Source: a virus
DNA: 34,376 nt
Virus record (IMG/VR): IMGVR_UViG_3300036715_002002
Coordinates: 1-34,376 of that record
Direction: 5' to 3' (one strand)
In this document: positions 8,017 through 14,026 of the stretch, one piece after another
How the letters are laid out: each line of letters opens with the position of its first letter
Position numbering within the stretch: the stretch's first letter is position 1
Made by a program: the position numbers and the translations under genes
Notes under the pieces: generated by a model
Seen by the model: only the letters and a program-made list of their open reading frames with translations
The model's database searches: none
What the model was told of the DNA's origin: nothing

Positions 8017-8613
8017 TTAAAAAGCCCTTATAACCATAGATAGTTTCATGCTATCAGTAATCATAAGGCGTTCACATTGATAACTTCCTCCGCCATCTCT
8101 AACTATTTTATCACCAACTTTTCCACTTGTAGTATTGCCTTCAAGTGTTACCGCTGATTTCATCATATCAATCCAGCGCACAAAGCATCCTATATGACCA
8201 AGTCCGGAGGGTTTTTTAAAAATCAAAAGATCACCTCTTTTTGAATTTTCAAAAGGTATTTTCATACCGTTTTCATGTGCTCTTAGATCAGCGCAAGATT
8301 CTGTTGCGTAAAGCTTTGAAGTAATACCTAAATCTTTTTCTGCAAAAGCAACGCAAGATTGTTGCTGACTTACACACCAAGCTGAATGATCTGGACCGCC
8401 TACAGTATCTTGAATAAGTGAAACGTCACGCCCAGCATTTGAGTTTAGAGGTACTTCCCTTACTTGCATTAAATCTAAAGCTTTATTTGCAAGATAAACT
8501 AATTCATTACCGTCTTTTAAATCATGAGCATGTTGATACTCAATTGGTTTATATTTTAATAAAGTTGATTTTATTTTATCAAATAGTTCTTGTTCAATTT
8601 TTCTTGTTGCCAT
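8017..8613 (-). CDS. CHAP/NlpC-P60-type peptidoglycan peptidase or amidase
   Basis: A 198-residue protein. The likely nucleophile is Cys80 in AWCVSQQQSC. The segment KRGDLLIFKKPSGLGHIGCF (126-144) supplies the His140 expected in this fold, and VTLEGNTTSGKVGD (155-168) supplies the polar third position. This is the Cys-His order of CHAP-like cell-wall amidases and endopeptidases. It starts with ATG behind a GAGGAG ribosome site. Pairing with a lysozyme gives two lytic specificities (peptide and glycan). It could act in the virion, but the gene neighbourhood favours lysis. Confidence 0.75.
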   Translation of the reverse strand: MATRKIEQELFDKIKSTLLKYKPIEYQHAHDLKDGNELVYLANKALDLMQVREVPLNSNAGRDVSLIQDTVGGPDHSAWCVSQQQSCVAFAEKDLGITSKLYATESCADLRAHENGMKIPFENSKRGDLLIFKKPSGLGHIGCFVRWIDMMKSAVTLEGNTTSGKVGDKIVRDGGGSYQCERLMITDSMKLSMVIRAF

Positions 8614-8627
8614 TATTCACTCCTCAT

Positions 8628-8699
8628 CTAAACAAATATACACATAATACGTAAACCATAAGATCGGAAAAACAAAAAATATGCAATAGAAAACCACAT
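8628..8699 (-). CDS. Tiny hydrophobic peptide, 23 residues
   Basis: A short frame placed exactly in the gap between a zinc-ribbon gene and the CHAP gene. It starts 2 nt after the previous stop (TGACGATG), and the product is almost wholly hydrophobic and aromatic with two arginines, like a single membrane helix. Position directly before two lytic enzymes makes a mini-holin conceivable. The frame is short enough to be chance. Confidence 0.3.
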   Translation of the reverse strand: MWFSIAYFLFFRSYGLRIMCIFV

Positions 8700-8701
8700 C
8701 G

Positions 8702-8941
8702 TCAAATATCAAAGCTTTGATCGTCTCTTAACGAGCGACACCGATTGCAAAGAAAATTTGCTGAGTTTTTCAAAGCTAAAAATTTCTTATCACATCGTAA
8801 GCAATTCTTTTCAACTTGGGTAACTAACTGCATACCCATGTCTTTGCGCATCTTGTTTACATCGACAATTACTTTAGCAATAGTTATTCGCTCGTACTCG
8901 TCGTAATCAATTTCAGCTTGTGATCTTATTCGTTTACCCAT
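8702..8941 (-). CDS. Small zinc-ribbon protein
   Basis: A 79-residue protein with a helical N-terminal half and a C-terminal zinc-binding site made of CLRC (about residues 48-51) and CNRC (about 66-69). The 14-residue spacing is a classic zinc ribbon. It is one of three neighbouring zinc-ribbon genes in this leftward block. The role is unknown; a DNA- or RNA-binding accessory or a host-takeover factor is plausible. Confidence 0.6.
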   Translation of the reverse strand: MGKRIRSQAEIDYDEYERITIAKVIVDVNKMRKDMGMQLVTQVEKNCLRCDKKFLALKNSANFLCNRCRSLRDDQSFDI

Positions 8942-8950
8942 ATCACAAGT

Positions 8951-9139
8951 TTAGTCAGCAATACTGACATCACCCTTCACTAGTATTTTAACAAACTGCT
9001 TTGTTTTGATTAGATCGTAGATCAGCCAAGGCAGTATGATAACCGGAGCGGCTAGAAATATACCCCAGTTTATTAGCAATTGAATTTCACGGTCGCTAGT
9101 ACTCTTCATTTGAATACGTGATCTTGTTTCGTTAGTCAT
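8951..9139 (-). CDS. Small single-span membrane protein, possible holin
   Basis: A 62-residue protein. A hydrophilic N-terminus is followed by one hydrophobic segment (about residues 20-43: LLINWGIFLAAPVIILPWLI) and a short positively charged tail. Its ATG overlaps the end of the next upstream gene by 8 nt. It lies between zinc-ribbon genes and just before the two lytic enzymes, so a small holin is possible. Topology alone cannot prove this. Confidence 0.5.
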   Translation of the reverse strand: MTNETRSRIQMKSTSDREIQLLINWGIFLAAPVIILPWLIYDLIKTKQFVKILVKGDVSIAD

Positions 9140-9593
9140 TCTTTACCTCAAACTTCTCTAATTTTTCATAGAGATAACCACAATGGTGAATAGTACCATG
9201 TTCTGTCTGTTCGTGAATTATAGCTAGAATTTCTTTGATATCACTATCTTTTTTGCTTAGCTCAGATTTGAGCTGAGCTAATTCATCTTTAAGAATTGTA
9301 ACATAAGTATATTCCAAACCAAGATCATCATTTTCACTTAGTTCTTTTGCGATTATTTTTCTAAGATTTTTTATCTCATCTTTAGATTCATCTATAACGG
9401 CAGTACAATATTCTTTACCGTGATATGTATATTCACTCTTTATTTCTTCATTACTAGCTTCAATCAAATCTTTTGTTGGACCAGACCACTTACATCTTGC
9501 ACAATGAGAATTGCCGTTTATTCGCCTTTCCGTTGCGACACATTCGCTTTTACAATTAGGACAAACAAATATTTTCTGTGTGTTTTCACTCAT
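9132..9593 (-). CDS. Zinc-ribbon plus coiled-coil protein
   Basis: A 153-residue protein. An N-terminal zinc ribbon uses CPNC (about residues 11-14) and CARC (about 32-35). The remainder is a long charged helix with heptad character (about 75-130), suggesting oligomerisation. The start codon overlaps the stop of the 48-residue zinc-ribbon gene upstream (TAATG). The two ribbons are similar to each other. No family name is assigned. Confidence 0.55.
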   Translation of the reverse strand: MSENTQKIFVCPNCKSECVATERRINGNSHCARCKWSGPTKDLIEASNEEIKSEYTYHGKEYCTAVIDESKDEIKNLRKIIAKELSENDDLGLEYTYVTILKDELAQLKSELSKKDSDIKEILAIIHEQTEHGTIHHCGYLYEKLEKFEVKND

Positions 9594-9739
9594 TATCCTT
9601 CACCTATTACATCTTGATGTTCCCAGTCGCATGAGTCACATTGAAAATGCCCTTTTCCGACTTTAGTAATATTCCCATTACAATAATCGCATGGCCATGA
9701 TTCTATTTTGTCTTCTGGTATTTCTTCTGGTCCACTCAT
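9593..9739 (-). CDS. Mini zinc-ribbon protein, 48 residues
   Basis: A complete frame fills the gap upstream of the 153-residue gene: it starts within an ATGA overlap with the stop of a 29-residue gene and ends TAATG into the next start. The product has CDYC (residues 17-20) and CDSC (34-37) followed by Trp, the same pattern as the N-terminus of the next protein (CPNC...CARCKW). The overlaps on both sides and the intact metal site support a real gene. Confidence 0.6.
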   Translation of the reverse strand: MSGPEEIPEDKIESWPCDYCNGNITKVGKGHFQCDSCDWEHQDVIGEG

Positions 9740-9825
9740 AAACTAGCCACCATTCCACATACTAGCAAGTAAGCTAAAGCTAGAGCACACGCTGAGAGTA
9801 TTACGCCTCTATAGATCTTGATCAT
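9736..9825 (-). CDS. Tiny membrane peptide, 29 residues
   Basis: The frame starts 1 nt after the stop of the previous gene (TGATATG) and ends in an ATGA overlap with the mini zinc-ribbon gene. Two basic residues are followed by a continuous hydrophobic helix (ILSACALALAYLLVCGMV). The tight coupling suggests it is translated. A small membrane regulator or holin-like role is possible. Confidence 0.4.
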   Translation of the reverse strand: MIKIYRGVILSACALALAYLLVCGMVASL

Positions 9826-9826
9826 A

Positions 9827-10033
9827 TCAAACCCACGTTTCTACGATACACTTATCGTCGTTTGGATGCGGCATTAGTTTCACTAAACCATATATATTCA
9901 GCATTATTTCTTCGATTATATTATATTCTGTCGCATGAATAAAGTTACGTGTTGCCAAATTATCCACAAACAATCTTGCTACGTAAGCATACGGAAAATC
10001 ACTCGCGTTAAAATAAACTACCCACATTTTCAT
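9827..10033 (-). CDS. Conserved small phage protein, 68 residues
   Basis: The sequence starts MKMWVVYFNASDFPYAYVAR and ends DDKCIVETWV. This pattern (VVYNASDFPY, a YVARLF segment, and a final I-V-E-W) is one I know from many uncharacterised short phage proteins. The ATG overlaps the previous stop (ATGA). No function is established. Confidence 0.55.
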   Translation of the reverse strand: MKMWVVYFNASDFPYAYVARLFVDNLATRNFIHATEYNIIEEIMLNIYGLVKLMPHPNDDKCIVETWV

Positions 10034-10317
10034 TTGAATTTTATCTCGCTTACATATTGTGAAAGCTCTGCAATTAACGATGTTATATTTTTAGTATAGC
10101 TACCGGATTTCTCGACTAGTTGTGTTTCTTCAATAGGCTCATCTTTTACTATTTCATATTCACCGGCATAAGCGGAATTAAGACTTGAACCACTATAGAA
10201 ATAATAATATGATCCTGTTAAGTTACCCGAAGGTGTAATACCGTCAACTATATCACCAGCTTTGTTATCGCCCTTGTCTATAAGTAATTTGATTTTCATA
10301 AACACCCACTTTTTCAT
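10030..10317 (-). CDS. Tandem-duplicated small protein, copy 2
   Basis: A 95-residue protein nearly identical in its first half to the gene directly upstream. The shared part (KIKLLIDKGDNKAGDIVDG, then YYFYSGSSLNSAYAGEYEIV) looks like a compact beta-rich, SH3-like domain. The C-terminal third is a short helix ending SEIKFK. I use the ATG in the ATGA overlap. An inner ATG at 10299, preceded by GTGGG and matching the start of the other copy, is an equally good start. Function unknown. Confidence 0.55.
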   Translation of the reverse strand: MKKWVFMKIKLLIDKGDNKAGDIVDGITPSGNLTGSYYYFYSGSSLNSAYAGEYEIVKDEPIEETQLVEKSGSYTKNITSLIAELSQYVSEIKFK

Positions 10318-10590
10318 TTGAATTTTATCTCGCTGACTATCAATGAAAGATCCCTAATAAGATCAATCATGTTTTTCTGATAGCTATCAAATTTCTCGAC
10401 TGGTTTTGGCTCTTCGATAGGCTCATCTTTTACTATTTCATATTCACCAGTATAAGCAGAAGTAAGATTTGATCCACTATAGAAATAATACCATGATCCT
10501 GTTAAGTTATCCGAAGGTGTAATACCGTCAACTATATCACCAGCTTTGTTATCGCCCTTGTCTATAAGTAATTTGATTTTCATAAACACT
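10137..10590. repeat. Direct tandem duplication, 284-nt period
   Basis: Bases 10137-10306 align without gaps to 10421-10590 with 9 mismatches in 170 nt by hand alignment. The last 80 nt (10227-10306 against 10511-10590) are identical. The repeat spans the first half of both paralogous genes and the sequence around their starts, which indicates a recent duplication or recent gene conversion. Confidence 0.85.
10314..10583 (-). CDS. Tandem-duplicated small protein, copy 1
   Basis: An 89-residue paralogue of the next gene downstream. I start it at the ATG at 10583 because this overlaps the previous stop (ATGA) and gives a protein starting MKIKLLIDKG; a GTG two codons earlier has no support. The N-terminal half is almost unchanged between copies while the linker and C-terminal helix differ, so the duplicated domain appears constrained and the tail free. 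Function unknown. Confidence 0.55.
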   Translation of the reverse strand: MKIKLLIDKGDNKAGDIVDGITPSDNLTGSWYYFYSGSNLTSAYTGEYEIVKDEPIEEPKPVEKFDSYQKNMIDLIRDLSLIVSEIKFK

Positions 10591-10792
10591 TTTCACTTTC
10601 TGCATCCAAATATCTCTTAATAATAAGATCTTTTTCAGCTAGCAATTTTTTAAGCTGGTCTATTTCTTGAATACTATCTGAATCAATATATTTTAGCATT
10701 TCGCGTAATACTAAAGCCTGATCTTTAATCGCAATAGTAGTCTCACAAAGCATATTTAATTCATGTAATAATTGATCTGTTACTTTACTCAT
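10580..10792 (-). CDS. Small coiled-coil protein, 70 residues
   Basis: An almost fully helical, acidic product with heptad-like Leu/Ile spacing through residues 5-65. Its start overlaps the end of the preceding gene by 8 nt and its stop overlaps the start of the duplicated gene. Nothing identifies a function. Confidence 0.5.
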   Translation of the reverse strand: MSKVTDQLLHELNMLCETTIAIKDQALVLREMLKYIDSDSIQEIDQLKKLLAEKDLIIKRYLDAESEKCL

Positions 10793-10994
10793 TATTCCCC
10801 TTCCTAATTATCGTCTTTTTTTGCTTCTCAACTATCATGTCTTCGCTTAATCGAAAATTAAATACTAGCTGATCATACTCATTAACGTGAGTCACTTTAA
10901 ACTCGCAGAACGTATCTGGTCGCTCAGCTATTTTAATTAGTATAGTCTCTTTAAGTTTTATGTTCGAGACTAAAAGTTTTGAATTCTTCTGCAT
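10785..10994 (-). CDS. Hypothetical protein, 69 residues
   Basis: A basic, beta-rich looking product (segments KLKETILIKIAER, FCEFKVTHV and LVFNFRLSED). A GGAG ribosome site lies about 10 nt before the ATG. The start lies 44 nt inside the end of the resolvase gene in another frame, an unusually long overlap for this block. No family recognised. Confidence 0.45.
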   Translation of the reverse strand: MQKNSKLLVSNIKLKETILIKIAERPDTFCEFKVTHVNEYDQLVFNFRLSEDMIVEKQKKTIIRKGNNE

Positions 10995-11430
10995 TAAATT
11001 CTCGCTCCGTTTTTGTTATTACTATTTTTAGATAGTACTCATTGCTTTTTATAGGCTGCCTACTACTACCATTATGCGATACGATCAGAGTATCGTTTTC
11101 AATTATTCCAACACTCTGTAAGCAGTCCTGTGGCAATTCGTAAAGGTTACTCAGGTCTCCAATAGTTAAAGATCTAACGCCTTTTTTTGTGAAGTAAACC
11201 GTATAAGGGTAATAAAAAGTACAGCATAAATTTACATCACAATCTATAGTAGTAATTCTTTGTTTAAACCGTTCACTAGTAAGTTTTTGAAGCATCCACT
11301 TAGTGGATATGTCGCACTTATCTTTGTTGCCGATAAATCTTTTATTACCTACTTTACGAATAGTCTTCTCATTCTTTTTTGAAGCATGACGATCAACTTT
11401 GAAGTAACAACTAAACAATATTTTATTCAT
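10951..11430 (-). CDS. RusA-like Holliday junction resolvase
   Basis: A 159-residue protein. The best evidence is the central segment GDLSNLYELPQDCLQ (91-105) followed by GIIENDTLIVSHNGSSR (108-124). This matches the RusA pattern of a D-x-x-N-L motif, a helix, then a second acidic motif (D-D-x-x-V type, here ENDTLI) and a basic end. RusA enzymes cut four-way DNA junctions, resolving recombination intermediates. Together with the RecT-like gene it suggests recombination-dependent replication. Divergence from the canonical motifs lowers certainty. Confidence 0.65.
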   Translation of the reverse strand: MNKILFSCYFKVDRHASKKNEKTIRKVGNKRFIGNKDKCDISTKWMLQKLTSERFKQRITTIDCDVNLCCTFYYPYTVYFTKKGVRSLTIGDLSNLYELPQDCLQSVGIIENDTLIVSHNGSSRQPIKSNEYYLKIVITKTEREFNAEEFKTFSLEHKT

Positions 11431-11467
11431 GCACCAAGTTTTTAGTTATTTTAAATCAGTGTCAATA

Positions 11468-11860
11468 TTATTTATTTACCTTCATTTTTTCTATTAAATC
11501 ACTAAATTTTTCACCTACACCAGGCTCATTTGATTCTAGCGAAATAGCAAGATCTTTATATTGAGCTAGTGGAGCGAAAACAAAATATGCATAAGTTGAA
11601 TCAAAATCATCATCGTAATCAGTTACAAAATTTGGTTTTTCTGTCAGCTTGTCGTTAAACGTATGATAGCAGTCAGAATGCTCATCATTAGATGAGTAGC
11701 ATTCTCTATTACCGCCACCTGTTCTAGTATAAATAATTACGTCACCTTCTTTAATATAACAGTCTCTGAACCGTGCTATTTCACTCATATCTATTCCTGC
11801 TATTTGTAACAAAATAGGAGTAAGACTATTTACACCAAAAAGAGTATTATATAGACTCAT
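11468..11860 (-). CDS. Conserved phage protein of the MSLYNxLFGVN type
   Basis: A 130-residue protein. I start at the ATG at 11860 because GAGG lies 6 nt upstream and the product then starts MSLYNTLFGVN, the usual start of this family; an in-frame upstream ATG at 11899 would add 13 residues inside the previous gene. Typical blocks are FRDCYIKEGDVIIYTRTGGG, NREC and NFVTDYDDDFDSTYAYF. I recognise it as a widespread phage protein without a known function. It is soluble and acidic, with no membrane segment. Confidence 0.65.
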   Translation of the reverse strand: MSLYNTLFGVNSLTPILLQIAGIDMSEIARFRDCYIKEGDVIIYTRTGGGNRECYSSNDEHSDCYHTFNDKLTEKPNFVTDYDDDFDSTYAYFVFAPLAQYKDLAISLESNEPGVGEKFSDLIEKMKVNK

Positions 11861-12065
11861 CGTGGGCCTCTTTTCTTTCAGTTTGATACGATTTAACATG
11901 ATCTATTAATGACTCCATTATCGAATCATCTAAATAAATACGGTCTATGTCTCTTATACCATTATTTGTAGACAAGAGCCATTGCCCACGATCAATTTCC
12001 AAATAAACTGCATCGCCTAGATATACCTTTTTAAATGTCTGCAAAGCTTTTCCCTTCGTAAACAT
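11847..12065 (-). CDS. Conserved small phage protein, 72 residues
   Basis: The pattern GDAVYLEIDRGQWLLSTNNG followed by IYLDDSIMESLIDHV resembles a common uncharacterised family in which D-A-V-Y, a short beta hairpin and I-Y-L-(D/E) recur. The end overlaps the MSLYN-type gene by 14 nt and its start overlaps the upstream gene by 35 nt. No role is known. Confidence 0.55.
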   Translation of the reverse strand: MFTKGKALQTFKKVYLGDAVYLEIDRGQWLLSTNNGIRDIDRIYLDDSIMESLIDHVKSYQTERKEAHDESI

Positions 12066-12306
12066 CTTGAGTTATTATAGCAGTCTTCTTTTTTCTATTC
12101 CTAGTTTTCTTAACTGCAACAACGTCTTGTGAAAAGCTTGCGATGATTTCGTCTTCTGTCACACGATATCCTTCGACATTATATGTAATACCGAAATGAT
12201 TAAAAATAATTTCGGTTATCTCTCCAATTTTGTTAGGCTCTCCAGGTAGATCTTTTCCAGTAAATTTTATAAGCTGGCCTAGTGAATATTTACATTTCAG
12301 TTCCAT
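12031..12306 (-). CDS. Hypothetical protein, 91 residues
   Basis: I use the ATG at 12306: GTGAGGA just upstream serves as its ribosome site, so the in-frame GTG at 12318 is part of that site rather than the start. The N-terminal half looks like a small beta barrel (SLGQLIKFTGKDLPGEPNKIG, then GITYNVEGYRVTEDEI), and the rest is basic (KKTRNRKKKT). An SH3/KOW-like nucleic-acid contact is possible but unproven. Confidence 0.5.
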   Translation of the reverse strand: MELKCKYSLGQLIKFTGKDLPGEPNKIGEITEIIFNHFGITYNVEGYRVTEDEIIASFSQDVVAVKKTRNRKKKTAIITQDVYEGKSFADI

Positions 12307-12307
12307 T

Positions 12308-12733
12308 TTAATCCTCACTTTTAATAAGTTTTTTTAAATATTCTATTTGTTTTTCTTTTTCTTTGTTTTTAGCAGCATTAGCAGCATCAGCAGCATCAGC
12401 AGCATCAGCAGCATCAGCAGCAGCAACAGCAGCAGCATAAGCAGCATCAGCAGCATCAGCAGCATCAGCAGCAGCAGCAACAGCAGCAACAGCAGCAGCA
12501 TAAGCAGCAACAGCAGCAACAGCATAAGCAGCAGCATAAGCAGCATAAGCAGCAGCAGCAGCAATTTTCATTTCTGAAATAGTAATTTTATTTTCTATAA
12601 ATAATTCTATTTTTACTAAAGCATTCAAACTTCTTTCATCTTTCATTAAATGCTTAACTTGTAATGCACAATACAATGCAAATTGCATTTGTTTTTTATG
12701 ACTTAATTTCTTTAATTCATCTCTTATATTCAT
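12308..12733 (-). CDS. Alanine-repeat protein
   Basis: A 141-residue protein. Residues 1-56 are an ordinary mixed helix region. About residues 57-121 are built almost only of Ala with periodic Tyr, Val or Asp (units such as AAY, AAV and AAD), and a charged helix closes the protein (KNKEKEKQIEYLKKLI). Ala-rich runs with this flanking layout are known from uncharacterised phage and bacterial (Imm5-like) proteins. The start has an AGAGG ribosome site and lies immediately after the RecT-like stop. The repeat is coded by imperfect triplets, so replication slippage would change length without breaking the frame. Confidence 0.6.
   Translation of the reverse strand: MNIRDELKKLSHKKQMQFALYCALQVKHLMKDERSLNALVKIELFIENKITISEMKIAAAAAYAAYAAAYAVAAVAAYAAAVAAVAAAADAADAADAAYAAAVAAADAADAADAADAANAAKNKEKEKQIEYLKKLIKSED
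12371..12563. repeat. Imperfect GCA-triplet repeat tract inside the Ala-rich gene
   Basis: On the + strand the tract is almost entirely GCA with interspersed TCA, ACA, TAA and TTA triplets, for about 190 bases. Reverse-strand reading gives Ala with Asp, Val, Tyr or Asn. Long open frames of Ser or Leu in the other frames here are products of the repeat. Confidence 0.9.
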
Positions 12734-13687
12734 TTAATAACCTCTTTGTTTTTTATAAGCTTCATAAGCTTCTAGTAATTCTTTTGTTGGCTGATTAGGC
12801 TCTTGATTAATAACTGAGTACGCAATTTTTGCCATATAAGCGTCGAGTATATCTGGCTCAATTTCTACAAATGTTTTGTTAACAAATGCGCCTGACTTGA
12901 ACATATAGTCTTTATGTTTAGTCTCAGTCTTTGCTTTCATCTCGGCTTGTTCTTTTGCTTGCTTTGCAGACTTAAGCTTTTCGATATCAGTATTAGTATT
13001 GATTATATGAGAATTTTCTTTCTCAATATCTTTGATATTGCTAGCCTCTTCATTAGTAATAACTTTTGATATTTTATCAGTTTCAACGACTCTAGGTTTA
13101 TCAGCTTCAACTTTTTTCGGTGAAACATCTTTTATAACTTCATTACCTTGATCATCCAGATCAATATCGGCACCTAATTCTTCGGCTGTGTAACTAACTC
13201 CGTTTAGACAGTCTGGGAATATAGCTCTTGCCATTATTGTAATAGCTCGAGCTCTAAGCATTGCTGATGTGTACTTACGCCAAGGCTCTTTAGATAATAG
13301 TTCAGCTTTCTTTGCTTCATCAATTGTGAACGACCACTCAGTTTTATTACCACATGGTCTCTGTGCTTCAATCTTACATATCTTATCATCTGATATGACA
13401 AAATTGATGATTGCTTTAGGTAAGCATTTATAAATTTGAGTAAGCATTAATTCTGCGCTCATCGTGGGCTTACCATTAATAATATGAATGTGACTAAATG
13501 CTTGCATTGCTGGTATGCCAAGCTCACGACCTTTTAGCATGATTATCATTGCTGCCTCAGCACTTTTAATTCCAGAAGGCAATAGCCCTGATTTAAAAGC
13601 CATAGCAGATAACTCTTTCATTGTCTGAAATTCTTGCGGTGCAGGTATTAAACTTAGTTGATTATTCTGTACTGTGATATTACTCAT
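12734..13687 (-). CDS. RecT-like single-strand annealing protein
   Basis: A 317-residue protein. The N-terminal half carries the RecT-like pattern: MAFKSGLLPSGIKSAEAA (about 28-45), MLKGRELGIPAMQAFSHIHI (about 50-70), then GKPTMSAELMLTQIYK, KAELLSKEPWRKYTSAMLRA and a block ending YTAEELGADIDLD (about 165-178). The C-terminal part is charged and probably flexible. Such proteins bind and anneal single-stranded DNA during phage replication and repair. I see no partner exonuclease gene next to it. It starts behind AGAAGG and a leader containing a 16-nt element shared with the rightward early gene. Confidence 0.75.
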   Translation of the reverse strand: MSNITVQNNQLSLIPAPQEFQTMKELSAMAFKSGLLPSGIKSAEAAMIIMLKGRELGIPAMQAFSHIHIINGKPTMSAELMLTQIYKCLPKAIINFVISDDKICKIEAQRPCGNKTEWSFTIDEAKKAELLSKEPWRKYTSAMLRARAITIMARAIFPDCLNGVSYTAEELGADIDLDDQGNEVIKDVSPKKVEADKPRVVETDKISKVITNEEASNIKDIEKENSHIINTNTDIEKLKSAKQAKEQAEMKAKTETKHKDYMFKSGAFVNKTFVEIEPDILDAYMAKIAYSVINQEPNQPTKELLEAYEAYKKQRGY

Positions 13688-13700
13688 GAGACCTTCTATA

Positions 13701-13716
13701 TGTGTTTTGTTTCTAT
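13701..13716 (-). promoter_or_regulatory. 16-nt leader element shared with the rightward early operon
   Basis: Read leftward, the leader of the RecT-like gene holds ATAGAAACAAAACACA, then ATAGAAGG just before the start. The same 16 bases followed by CTAGGAAGG precede the rightward gene at 14922. The element ends 13 nt upstream of the RecT start codon. It may be a transcript-leader site for a shared regulator or for translation. Confidence 0.5.
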
Positions 13717-13759
13717 GACTTTGTTTTACTATAGATTTTATGAAAGTAAATAAGTTTGT

Positions 13760-13996
13760 TTAAAAAGAACCTAACGCTTTGGTTAAATATTTACTTGGTG
13801 AATAAATAGGATAAATATAATTTTTACCTCGTTCCATTGCTTTTAATAAGTTTTTTTCAACTTCATCTTGATTTAATGGTTTTGGCTCAGTTTGTGGATA
13901 CAATTCTTTTAATATTTCTTTGTGAATGTCAAAAAGCTTAGATTCTAGAAGTTTAAATTCTTCTATTAATTTAGATATTTTTTCTTCTTTAGTCAT
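13760..13996 (-). CDS. Small coiled-coil protein, first gene of the leftward block
   Basis: A 78-residue protein, acidic/basic and helical in its first 35 residues, with a Pro-containing middle and a Tyr/Pro-rich end (YIYPIYSPSKYL). A strong AAGGAGC ribosome site lies just upstream of the ATG. Because it is the promoter-proximal gene it is probably expressed early. No family is recognised. Confidence 0.55.
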   Translation of the reverse strand: MTKEEKISKLIEEFKLLESKLFDIHKEILKELYPQTEPKPLNQDEVEKNLLKAMERGKNYIYPIYSPSKYLTKALGSF

Positions 13997-14014
13997 TTAA
14001 TGCTCCTTAAAATA

Positions 14015-14023
14015 ATTTTAACA
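14015..14023 (-). promoter_or_regulatory. Candidate leftward extended -10 promoter
   Basis: Read leftward, TGTTAAAAT matches an extended -10 (TGn plus TAAAAT), with a start expected near 14008. That leaves a leader of about 12 nt containing AAGGAGC before the ATG at 13996. No convincing -35 is present, as is usual for extended -10 promoters. Confidence 0.35.
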
Positions 14024-14026
14024 TAG

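Noticed and set aside
12343-12577. Long poly-Ser (+ strand) and poly-Leu (- strand) reading frames, or a CRISPR-like array, in the repeat tract
   Set aside because: They are frame shadows of the GCA repeat in the Ala-rich gene. There are no regular spacers, and the flanking parts of those frames carry no protein-like sequence.
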